DNA from: Chitinophaga pinensis
GTDB taxonomy: Bacteria; Bacteroidota; Bacteroidia; UKL13-3
Assembly (NCBI GenBank): GCA_945870425.1
Contig: CAMBSD010000015.1
Location: 25,330-89,329, forward strand
Length of the DNA stretch: 64,000 nucleotides
Direction of reading: 5' to 3'
Shown here in pieces: positions 9,037 to 18,041 of this stretch. The notes under the pieces are model-generated. The model worked only from the letters and a program-made list of their open reading frames with translations. It was not told the origin of the DNA and searched no databases. The translations under genes were made by a program, and so were the position numbers. Position 1 is the first letter of the stretch. Every line of letters starts with the position of its first letter.

Positions 9037-9574
9037 TTAAAATGTGATAATGTTTTGCCAATACTTGTTGCATCCATTGCCTTGCTCTTGAGTATTGCGA
9101 TTTACTGGTGCCTATGGCAATACCCAACTCATCAGCTATTTGCTTGTGGGTATAACCTTCAACTGCATATAAATTAAATACAACACGATATCCTTCAGGC
9201 ATTTGTTGTACAAAGGTTAAAATTTCTTTGGCTGAAATTTTGTCAACAATTTCGGCATCAAAAGGGGCATCGTAATTTTCTCTGTCTAAATCTTCTTGAA
9301 ACTTACGGCTACGATGTTTGTACATATTGATGGCAGTATAAACCATGATACGTCTGATCCAGCCTTCGAAACTACCTTCACCCTTAAAGCGAGAAATACC
9401 TTGAAAAACTTTCAAAAATCCCTCTTGTAGCATGTCCTCAGCCTCTGCCCTATCCTTTGAATATCGCATACAAACAGCAAGCATCTTCGAAGCATGTTGG
9501 CCATACAGCGCCTTTTGACTAGCTCTGTCTCCATCAATGCAACCTTGGATGATGTCTTGCTCCTTATAATGCAT
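9011..9574 (-). CDS. ECF-type RNA polymerase sigma factor
   Basis: 187 residues with sigma-70 region 2 (about 22-92, including DRAEAEDMLQEGFLKVFQ and GWIRRIMVYTAINMYK) and region 4 (about 118-175, MPEGYRVVFNLYAVEGYTHK, then QIADELGIAIGTSKSQYSRA). No region 1 or 3, as expected for group 4 (ECF) sigma factors. The overlapping downstream gene encodes a membrane protein that could hold it inactive. ECF sigma factors of this type respond to envelope or extracellular signals; the regulon cannot be deduced here. ATG at 9574 gives a normal N-terminus. Confidence 0.93.
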   Translation of the reverse strand: MHYKEQDIIQGCIDGDRASQKALYGQHASKMLAVCMRYSKDRAEAEDMLQEGFLKVFQGISRFKGEGSFEGWIRRIMVYTAINMYKHRSRKFQEDLDRENYDAPFDAEIVDKISAKEILTFVQQMPEGYRVVFNLYAVEGYTHKQIADELGIAIGTSKSQYSRARQWMQQVLAKHYHILNEPFEEPK

Positions 9575-9799
9575 ATATTACTGTTATGTCAAAATTAATA
9601 AATAATAGGTTGCATTAGGAGTTTGATTTTTTTAAAAACCAAATTAATCGATTTTGAGTAATCTCAATCATTGACATTTTTTACAAAAACAGTTCAAAAA
9701 TGCGCAAAACTGTCATATAATTTGAGGTGGCATGATATGTGATAAAACTCCCATGAAAAGTCATTTCAATTCATTAACAAATAACCATATACAATAATT

Positions 9800-10075
9800 A
9801 TGTCAGTAAGTTTAAGACCATTAGGAGATAGAGTTCTAGTAGAACCAGCTCCAGCAGAAGAAAAAACAGCAGGTGGAATCATCATCCCTGATACCGCTAA
9901 AGAAAAACCACAAAGAGGCACTGTGATTGCAGCAGGCGAAGGCAAAAAAGATGAGCCTACAACAGTAAAACCAGGCGATACCGTTCTTTATGGTAAATAT
10001 GCAGGTACTGAAATCAGCATCGAAGGAAAAGATTACCTAATCATGCGCGAATCGGACATTTTTGCAATTGTTTAG
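9800..10075 (+). CDS. groES: Co-chaperonin GroES
   Basis: 91 residues, the full family length. It forms the heptameric lid of the GroEL chamber. Typical segments are visible: [20 protein letters not shown] at the N-terminus, [18 protein letters not shown] for the mobile loop and flank, and YGKYAGTEI near the C-terminus. It is 77 bp upstream of groEL, in the classic operon. No CIRCE inverted repeat (the HrcA operator of many bacteria) was found in the 225 bp upstream, so heat control, if any, uses another signal. Confidence 0.98.
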   Translation: MSVSLRPLGDRVLVEPAPAEEKTAGGIIIPDTAKEKPQRGTVIAAGEGKKDEPTTVKPGDTVLYGKYAGTEISIEGKDYLIMRESDIFAIV

Positions 10076-10140
10076 TTGATAATTGTCTGTTTTAACAAAT
10101 CACAGAAATCAATTTTCAAGTTTTAATGTATAAAATTTAA

Positions 10141-11790
<1,650 letters not shown>

Positions 11791-11864
11791 GTTAGTTGAG
11801 CATTATGTAGGGCAAATTAATATTCGCCCAACTATAGGATAATTATATGATCCTACAATATTTA

Positions 11865-11910
11865 AAACCCGAATCAAACCGAAAGCAATCGGTTGATTCG
11901 GGTTTTTTAT
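11865..11910 (+). terminator. Terminator of the groESL operon
   Basis: A long hairpin, AACCCGAATCAAACCG with its near-perfect complement around an AAAGCAAT loop, is followed by T6. Confidence 0.85.
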
Positions 11911-11996
11911 TTAAATAAATTAAAGGTAATTAGGATAAAAGAAAATCGAACGAATTGATTTTCTTTGAAACATCATTCGACAAAAGAAACGTATAG

Positions 11997-12908
11997 ATGA
12001 AGGCCATTATAGATTTAGGAACCAATACTTTTCACTTACTAATTGCAGAAATCAGAAACGAACAAATTTCTGAGGTTTTTAACCTGCAAGCTCCAGTGAA
12101 ATTGGGAGAAGGTGGCATTGGAAATGATACCCTAAGCAATGATGCCATGCAAAGGGGATTAACTGCTTTGGGTCAATTTAAAACTTATCTTGATAGGTTT
12201 GAAGTGCAACAAGTAACTGCCTTGGCTACTTCGGCCATACGTAATGCCAAAAACGGAAAAGCATTTGTAGAAAAAGCTAAAAACCTTTATGGCATAAGCA
12301 TTGAAACCATCACCGGTGATCAAGAAGCAAATTATATTTATGAGGGTGTTAGACATTCCTTCAAATTGCCTGAAGAAAATGTATTAATCATGGATATTGG
12401 TGGCGGTAGTGTTGAGTTTATTATTGGCAACAAAGACAATATCAAATGGAAAAAAAGCTTTGATATTGGTGCTGCCCGTTTGATTGAGAAATTTAAACAC
12501 AGTGACCCCATCAGCGATGATGAAATTACCAAACTCAACAACTATTTTGATGAGCATTTAGACGAATTAAAACTTGCTCTAAAAGAATTTCCAGTAACCA
12601 CACTGGTAGGTTCTGCAGGCTCCTTCGAAACCCTTGTCGATGTGGTATTAAACGATTTGCATACCATACCCATAGCCTTTAGTAAACAAGCCTTTGAAAT
12701 CAACTTACCATTGTTTGATATTTTTTATGAATTGATGATTACCTCGAGCAATGAACAAAGAGGAAAATTAAAAGGCATGGTTAATTTCAGACTTGAAATG
12801 ATAGTGGTAGCAAGTGTACTCATGCGTTATGTAATCGACCATTTCTATATCCGAAAATTGATTGCATCTAACTACGCCTTAAAAGAAGGTGTTTTATTTA
12901 GTAAATAA
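11997..12908 (+). CDS. Ppx/GppA-family phosphatase (exopolyphosphatase-like)
   Basis: 303 residues, the short form of the family. Members hydrolyse inorganic polyphosphate from the end and/or pppGpp. The actin-like ATPase fold signatures are present: DLGTNTFHLLIAE at about residue 6, ALATSAIRNAKNG near 75, DQEANYIYEGV near 107 and MDIGGGSVEFIIGN near 132. There is no C-terminal HD extension, so it is a minimal two-lobe enzyme. The next gene starts 3 bp after the stop, indicating translational coupling. Whether polyphosphate or pppGpp is the main substrate cannot be told from the sequence. Confidence 0.88.
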   Translation: MKAIIDLGTNTFHLLIAEIRNEQISEVFNLQAPVKLGEGGIGNDTLSNDAMQRGLTALGQFKTYLDRFEVQQVTALATSAIRNAKNGKAFVEKAKNLYGISIETITGDQEANYIYEGVRHSFKLPEENVLIMDIGGGSVEFIIGNKDNIKWKKSFDIGAARLIEKFKHSDPISDDEITKLNNYFDEHLDELKLALKEFPVTTLVGSAGSFETLVDVVLNDLHTIPIAFSKQAFEINLPLFDIFYELMITSSNEQRGKLKGMVNFRLEMIVVASVLMRYVIDHFYIRKLIASNYALKEGVLFSK

Positions 12909-12911
12909 GAA

Positions 12912-13658
12912 ATGAAAAACATTCTAAGTATATTGATTTTGCTATGCATGAACAGCATAGTTATTGCACAAAAACCAGCAATAGTTAATACTAAAACTAG
13001 GTTCATTTCCAATCCAAAAGGCTTTGTTTATATACCCACTGGAATGTTCACGGATAGCAGCAATAACCACACTCGTATTTCCGCATTTTTTCTAGGTGAA
13101 ACAGAAGTTAGCAATAAGCAATACCAAGCCTTTTTGAATGATTTGAAAGCCCAAGGGCGAGATGCTGATTATGAATTGGCCAAACCTCAAAACCAGAAAT
13201 GGAAAAATTTTGATGCACAAATGATAGATACCTATCAATCGAAAGAGGAATTCCCAGTAGTTAATATCAGTAAACAAGCCGCTTTGCTCTATTGCCAAGG
13301 GCTTACAGAAAAAGAAAATGCCAAAAACCAAGATATGGTGGTGCATTTCAGACTTCCATCCAAAGCGGAGTGGCAATATGCCACAAGGGGCATAACAAGC
13401 GTTACTAAAAAAGATGATTTAAAAGGCATTTATAAAAGTAAGAAAATACTAGTTGACTACAGAACAGAACCCAACAAATACGGATTGTTCTTTATGTGTG
13501 GCAATGTTGCCGAAATGGTATCAGATGAAAACATTGCTATAGGTGGGCATTGGCAAAATGATGTGAAAGACCTAAACATTTACAACACCATTGAAAATGC
13601 AGCATCACCTTTAGTAGGATTTAGAGTGCTTATGAGTTATGTAGGAAACGTTCGTTAG
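12912..13658 (+). CDS. Exported protein with formylglycine-generating-enzyme-like (SUMF1) domain
   Basis: 248 residues with a signal peptide (cleavage expected after about residue 19, SIVIA-QK). Family landmarks in order are GFVYIPTGMF, FFLGETEVSNKQYQAFLND, FPVVNISKQAALLYC, FRLPSKAEWQYATRG, GNVAEMVSD, GGHWQND and GFRVLMS. In Bacteroidota such domains occur both in true modifying enzymes and in non-catalytic gliding/secretion proteins such as GldJ/GldK. Here the catalytic Cys pair of sulfatase-activating enzymes is not evident, so a structural or binding role is likelier. It is coupled to the Ppx-like gene upstream. Confidence 0.75.
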   Translation: MKNILSILILLCMNSIVIAQKPAIVNTKTRFISNPKGFVYIPTGMFTDSSNNHTRISAFFLGETEVSNKQYQAFLNDLKAQGRDADYELAKPQNQKWKNFDAQMIDTYQSKEEFPVVNISKQAALLYCQGLTEKENAKNQDMVVHFRLPSKAEWQYATRGITSVTKKDDLKGIYKSKKILVDYRTEPNKYGLFFMCGNVAEMVSDENIAIGGHWQNDVKDLNIYNTIENAASPLVGFRVLMSYVGNVR

Positions 13659-13672
13659 GATTTACAAAAATC

Positions 13673-13966
13673 CTAATACTTCTTCTTTTTAGGATTTTGC
13701 CTTGTATCCCAGAAGGTAATTAAGTCAATTCGTTTAGGGTAAATTTTATAAATCAAAAGATTATGAGGAGTGACTAATGCCTCATGAACATTAGCAATAT
13801 TGGTTTTCCTAAACATTTTAGGGTTTTTCGAGATATAGGTAATTACATCTTCCGTTGCTCTTATAAATTTTTCAATTTCTTTATCAGTCCAATTCTCATG
13901 AAGATATTGAATCACTCTATCAAAACTTAGTTCAGCTTCTGGTGTCCAAATTACTTCTTTAACCAT
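13673..13966 (-). CDS. RelE/ParE-type toxin
   Basis: 97 residues. The sequence WTPEAELSFDRVIQYLHENW at the N-terminus and VHEALVTPHNLLIYKIYPKR, then LITFWDTRQNP, near the end fit the RelE/ParE fold of type II toxins. ParE members poison gyrase and RelE members cleave mRNA on the ribosome; the sequence alone does not separate the two. It overlaps the upstream antitoxin gene by 16 bp, the standard co-translated arrangement. Confidence 0.85.
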   Translation of the reverse strand: MVKEVIWTPEAELSFDRVIQYLHENWTDKEIEKFIRATEDVITYISKNPKMFRKTNIANVHEALVTPHNLLIYKIYPKRIDLITFWDTRQNPKKKKY

Positions 13967-14184
13967 TTACTATAATTTTTCATAACAGTGGCATGAGACC
14001 TACCTTCACCATTAGCAGATTCCATCAAACCTTTATCTACGGACTTTTTGATTTTTGTGGGTAGTTCGTCATACCAATCAGAAGAATCATTATCAAAAAC
14101 CGCTTTAATATGGTTAATAACTGCGGTATTTTTGGTCTCCAATATCTTCTTTACTAAATCAACTTTTAGGCTTGCTATCGACAT
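13951..14184 (-). CDS. Antitoxin partner of the RelE/ParE toxin
   Basis: 77 residues, upstream of and overlapping the toxin gene. The N-terminal MSIASLKVDLVKKILETKNT and the amphipathic middle (DDSSDWYDELPTKIKKSVDK-like) fit a short Bacteroidota antitoxin without an obvious helix-turn-helix. The C-terminal half (SHATVMKNYSKWLKK) would be the toxin-binding tail. Assignment rests on size, order and overlap more than on motif. Confidence 0.75.
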   Translation of the reverse strand: MSIASLKVDLVKKILETKNTAVINHIKAVFDNDSSDWYDELPTKIKKSVDKGLMESANGEGRSHATVMKNYSKWLKK

Positions 14185-14298
14185 AAAATAAAATAATTAC
14201 AAATCAAAAATACAACAAATACATCGCTTCATAAAAATAATTTCTAAATGAATTATTATCGAATAATTATTTTAGAAGTATACGTATTTACTAAAACA

Positions 14299-14865
14299 TC
14301 AAATAAACTTCAACCTATCATAAATCTTAGCAACAGGCAGTCCCATCACATTATAAAAACAACCATTTATTTTTTCTACTGCGGTGTATCCAAACCAATC
14401 TTGAATGCCATAGCTACCCGCCTTATCAAATGGTTTATAATTTTTGATATAATGCCAAATTTCATCATCCGATATATTTTTGATTAATACTTCACTCCTA
14501 TCAAAAATTACCTCTTTTGATTGATTGGTTTTTAAACAAACACCTGTAAAAACTTCATGCTTAGTGCCGCAAATCTCTCGCAACATAGCAAACGCTTCTT
14601 GTTCATCAGCAGGTTTATTAAGCACATGGTTATTTACCCAAACAATGGTATCTGCTGTCAACAAAACTTCATTATCTTTTAATGCTTTTGGATAGGCATC
14701 AGCTTTCTTTTCTGCCAAATAAGTGGCAATAGCATCTGCTTTTAGGTTTTCAGGAAAACTTTCGTCCACCTCATAAGTAAACACTTCAAAATCCATTTCC
14801 AATCCTTTTATGAGCTCTTGTCTTCGTGGCGACTTAGAAGCCAAAATAATTTTTTTATTAATCAT
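14299..14865 (-). CDS. maf: Maf-like nucleoside triphosphate pyrophosphatase
   Basis: 188 residues from the ATG at 14865; an in-frame ATG 69 bp further upstream only adds a non-family leader. The start matches the family (IILASKSPRRQELIKGL, with the substrate-binding S-x-S-P-R-R). Further on are AEKKADAY, LTADTIVW near residue 70, and YGIQDWFGYTAVEKINGCFY near the end. Maf proteins hydrolyse non-canonical or modified dNTP/NTP to monophosphates. It is divergent from the ArsC-like gene. Confidence 0.92.
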   Translation of the reverse strand: MINKKIILASKSPRRQELIKGLEMDFEVFTYEVDESFPENLKADAIATYLAEKKADAYPKALKDNEVLLTADTIVWVNNHVLNKPADEQEAFAMLREICGTKHEVFTGVCLKTNQSKEVIFDRSEVLIKNISDDEIWHYIKNYKPFDKAGSYGIQDWFGYTAVEKINGCFYNVMGLPVAKIYDRLKFI

Positions 14866-14945
14866 TCCCTGTTGTTTTGGGGCAATATAAATCAATGAAT
14901 TTAATACTTTTGATAGTATGTTTGAACACCACAAATTAGAGAAGA

Positions 14946-15296
14946 ATGATTATATACGGCATAAAAAATTGCGACACCATGAAAAAGGCCTTCACATGGC
15001 TGAATGAGAAAGGTTTTGGATATACTTTTCACGATTATAAAACAGAAGGAATTGGCAAAAAGAAGATTGAAGAATGGTTGAAACATTTACCAATGGACCA
15101 AATTATCAATACCAAAGGAACCACATTCAAAAATCTTAGCGAAAGCGAAAAAGCAAGTAATTCAGATAAGGACAAAGCCATTGAGTTGATTATAAATAAT
15201 ACCTCAATGATTAAAAGACCCGTTTTAGAATCTGGAAAGGATTTATTATTAGGCTTTAAACCTGAAATTTGGTTAAGCCAATTGGTTAAGAAATAA
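14946..15296 (+). CDS. ArsC/Spx-family reductase-like protein (YffB type)
   Basis: 116 residues, a thioredoxin-fold ArsC family member. GIKNCDTMKKAFTWLNEKG at residues 5-23 includes the single conserved Cys9; RPVLESG and LLLGFKPEIW near the end are typical of the YffB subgroup. There are no arsenic-resistance genes nearby, so arsenate reduction is unlikely; a glutathione- or thiol-linked role is usual for YffB-like proteins. It is followed after 38 bp by an MFS transporter gene in the same direction. Confidence 0.85.
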   Translation: MIIYGIKNCDTMKKAFTWLNEKGFGYTFHDYKTEGIGKKKIEEWLKHLPMDQIINTKGTTFKNLSESEKASNSDKDKAIELIINNTSMIKRPVLESGKDLLLGFKPEIWLSQLVKK

Positions 15297-15334
15297 TTTG
15301 TGCATGATTAAATAATTTTCATTACTTGCAACTA

Positions 15335-16735
15335 ATGAAACACCCATTAAATGATAAAAAAGTAATCAGGGCTTGGACCATGTATGATTGGGCGAATTCG
15401 GTTTTCTCGCTTACCATTGCCACGGCTATTTTCCCTATCTATTTTTCAAAAATGTGCAAAGCAGCCAGCATCGCACAAGGCACTGCTCAAGGTGACGTGT
15501 ATTACCTTAATATTTTTGGTCTTCGTGTGATTGGACCAGAGCTATACTCATTTGTGGTATCTGCTGGATTCCTTTTAGTGGCGTTTATAAGCCCGCTTTT
15601 ATCTGGCATTGCTGATTTCAAACAAAACAAGAAATTATTCCTAAAAACATTCTGCTACATGGGCTCTGCTAGTTGCATTGGCATGTATTTCTTTACTTCT
15701 TATACCATTGAACTAGGTGTTATTTTCTTTTTGCTTAGCTTGGTTGGATTCGCGGGAAGCTTAGTATTTTATAACGCCTTTCTTCCTGAAATAGCAAGCG
15801 AAGATATGCTTGACAAAGTTAGTGCAAGAGGTTTTTCAATGGGCTATTTGGGTAGTGTTATTCTACTCATTCTCAATTTAATTACTATTATGATGCCTGA
15901 TTTGTTTTTCCCAATCCAAGCAAAAGCTATGCATTATATGAGTGAAAACGCAGCACTCAATTTGGAGAAAGCAACAGAAATGTCTAAATCTTATTTTTCA
16001 GGTATTGCCACTCGCCTATCATTTGTTTCTGTAGGTCTTTGGTGGGCCGGATTTGCTCAAATTACCTTTAAACATGTTCCAGAAGTATTATCAAACAAAG
16101 TATATGATGGAAACCTATTCAGCAAAGGTTTTGAAGAATTGAAAAAGGTTTGGATGCAACTTAAGCACCAACCAAAAATGAAGAAGTTTCTTCTTGGATT
16201 CTTTTTTACAAGTATGGGTGTTCAGACTGTTATGTATGTGGCAAGCTTATTTGGCGAGGAAGAATTACACTTACCTACCGAAATTTTAATTGGTACCATC
16301 TTGATCATACAACTAATAGCCATTTTAGGTGCTTGGACTTTTGCACGTGTTTCAGCCAAATTTGGGAACATCTACACACTGGTGTTTATGATTATAGTTT
16401 GGATTTTAATTTGTGTAATAGCCTATCAAGTAAAAACACAAAATACCTTCCTTGCCCTTGGAGGCCTTGTAGGTATTGTTATGGGTGGCATTCAATCCCT
16501 TTTCCGTTCAACCTATGCCAAACTGATTCCAGAAGGAACAACAGATACTACTTCTTTCTTCAGTTTTTATGATGTGGCAGAAAAAGTAGCCATTGTTTTA
16601 GGAACCTTTAGTTATGGGCTGTTTAATGGCATCACACATAGTATGCGCACTTCCATCATTGCTTTGGCGGTTTATTTTATAATTGGCTTAGTGTGGATGA
16701 TTCAGATAAAAAATTTTAAAACAAACAACGATTAA
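15335..16735 (+). CDS. MFS transporter, UMF1/Atg22-like family
   Basis: 466 residues from ATG 15335; an in-frame TTG 9 bp upstream is less likely. The N-terminus VIRAWTMYDWANSVFSLTIA is the hallmark of the UMF1 family (vacuole effluxer Atg22-like). About 12 hydrophobic helices are visible in two six-helix halves separated by the hydrophilic stretch around residues 250-280. GIVMGGIQSLFRSTYAKLIP at about 390 is the other conserved family segment. The substrate is unknown; Atg22 exports amino acids in yeast. It is likely co-transcribed with the LutA-like gene 6 bp downstream. Confidence 0.9.
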   Translation: MKHPLNDKKVIRAWTMYDWANSVFSLTIATAIFPIYFSKMCKAASIAQGTAQGDVYYLNIFGLRVIGPELYSFVVSAGFLLVAFISPLLSGIADFKQNKKLFLKTFCYMGSASCIGMYFFTSYTIELGVIFFLLSLVGFAGSLVFYNAFLPEIASEDMLDKVSARGFSMGYLGSVILLILNLITIMMPDLFFPIQAKAMHYMSENAALNLEKATEMSKSYFSGIATRLSFVSVGLWWAGFAQITFKHVPEVLSNKVYDGNLFSKGFEELKKVWMQLKHQPKMKKFLLGFFFTSMGVQTVMYVASLFGEEELHLPTEILIGTILIIQLIAILGAWTFARVSAKFGNIYTLVFMIIVWILICVIAYQVKTQNTFLALGGLVGIVMGGIQSLFRSTYAKLIPEGTTDTTSFFSFYDVAEKVAIVLGTFSYGLFNGITHSMRTSIIALAVYFIIGLVWMIQIKNFKTNND

Positions 16736-16741
16736 GTTTAG

Positions 16742-17461
16742 ATGAAGATTGATATTTTTATACCTTGTTTTATAGATCAGTTTAGACCCCAAACTGCCTT
16801 AAACATGATAAAGGTGTTAGAGAAAGCGGGCTGTGTGGTCAACTATAACACCGAACAAACTTGTTGTGGGTTACCTGCTTTCAATGCAGGATACTGGGAC
16901 GATGCAAGAGAAGTGAGTGAAAAACTTCTGAGCGAAGTAAGTTTAGATAGAAACTTGGTTTGCGGTGCATCAGCTTGTGTTGGGATGATTCGCAATTCAT
17001 ATGATTTATTATTTCAAAATTCTTCTTTTCATAATAAATTTAGACAGCTACAAAAAAAGACTTTTGAATTGAGCGAGTTCTTGGTGGATGTTCTTAAAAT
17101 ATCAGATTTAGGAGCAAAGTTTGAAGGCAAAGTGGCTTTCATGGATACCTGCACCGCACGCAATGAATGCAACATAAAAAGTCAACCTAGATTGTTACTC
17201 GAAAAAGTAGAAGGCATTGAAATAGTAGAATTAAAAAACCAAGAGCAATGCTGCGGATTTGGAGGCACTTTTTCTACTAATTATTCTGAACTTTCAGTAG
17301 CATTGGCCAAGGACAAAATTGATGATGTTTTGGCTACTGGTGCTGATTATATCGTATCATGCGACTACTCATGTTTATTGCATCTTGAAAGTTATATCAA
17401 AACAAAAAACATCAAACTCAAAGTACTTCATATAGCTGATATTTTAGCAAGTGGATTATAA
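16742..17461 (+). CDS. LutA/LldE-like Fe-S oxidoreductase subunit (CCG domains)
   Basis: 239 residues with two cysteine-rich CCG modules: TCCGLPAFNAG at about residue 40 with CGASACVGM near 76, then QCCGFGGTFS at about 168 with SCDYSCL near 206. This matches LutA/LldE and YkgE proteins, part of L-lactate oxidation complexes (LutABC). The LutB and LutC partners are not in this window, so here it is either a lone subunit or works with proteins encoded elsewhere. It starts 6 bp after the MFS gene. A transporter next to a lactate-type enzyme is suggestive but unproven. Confidence 0.88.
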   Translation: MKIDIFIPCFIDQFRPQTALNMIKVLEKAGCVVNYNTEQTCCGLPAFNAGYWDDAREVSEKLLSEVSLDRNLVCGASACVGMIRNSYDLLFQNSSFHNKFRQLQKKTFELSEFLVDVLKISDLGAKFEGKVAFMDTCTARNECNIKSQPRLLLEKVEGIEIVELKNQEQCCGFGGTFSTNYSELSVALAKDKIDDVLATGADYIVSCDYSCLLHLESYIKTKNIKLKVLHIADILASGL

Positions 17462-17482
17462 TTTCAGATCATTATAGAAATA

Positions 17483-17989
17483 GTGAAACCTGCTATTAAA
17501 CAATATATAAGCATTTGTTTTCTTTTCTTGGTGTCATTCAACACCGTTGGAACATCTATTTTATATATTGGATGGAAGGCCATTATGTCTGAAAAAATTG
17601 AAGAAATGGCCATGATCATGCCATTGAATAGTTTAACAAAAATTACCAAGCCTTTTGATGGTTATATTGAGCATGAATTTGAATTGAACGGCAAAATGTT
17701 TGACGTCATTTCATACCAATTGAAAGCAAGTGAAATAAGTTACTATTGTATTCACGATTTTGAAGAAGAATGTATTAACTCTGCCGATGACAATGAGCTT
17801 AATAAATGTATCGCCAAATGCAAGCAAAGCTCAAAGAACATTGCCAAGAGGCTCTTCAATCCTATAACAGCCATACTCCAACCAAAAAGTTTTGTCGAAG
17901 ATATTTCATTCCTTTATTCTTATGCTACTGGCTTTTATTCTCTACTAGATTTAACAATTGAAAATACTTATCCTCCCCCAGAAGTTTAG
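17483..17989 (+). CDS. Small exported Cys-containing protein preceding a TonB receptor
   Basis: 168 residues from a GTG start. A hydrophobic N-terminal segment (about residues 8-30) would act as signal peptide or anchor. The middle carries YYCIHDFEEECINSADDN and then NKCIAKCKQ (four Cys), and the C-terminus ends in YPPPEV. The layout (export signal, YYC, Cys pairs, C-terminal PP) recalls the Bacteroidota HYC_CC_PP small proteins that sit before TonB-dependent receptors, but the match is loose and I do not claim membership. It is 52 bp upstream of the heme-type receptor. Function unknown. Confidence 0.6.
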   Translation: MKPAIKQYISICFLFLVSFNTVGTSILYIGWKAIMSEKIEEMAMIMPLNSLTKITKPFDGYIEHEFELNGKMFDVISYQLKASEISYYCIHDFEEECINSADDNELNKCIAKCKQSSKNIAKRLFNPITAILQPKSFVEDISFLYSYATGFYSLLDLTIENTYPPPEV

Positions 17990-18041
17990 TTCCTTATCAC
18001 TTTAAGAACTTTTACATTTTCAATTTTTAATCAAACATTTT

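Noticed and set aside
9575..9799. CIRCE heat-shock operator before groES
   Set aside because: The inverted repeat TTAGCACTC-N9-GAGTGCTAA was looked for by eye and not found.
13673..14184. Toxin-antitoxin pair as a novel system
   Set aside because: The layout and toxin motifs match ordinary type II RelE/ParE modules.
14866..14934. N-terminal extension of Maf
   Set aside because: The added 23 residues are not part of the family and the ATG at 14865 gives the canonical start.
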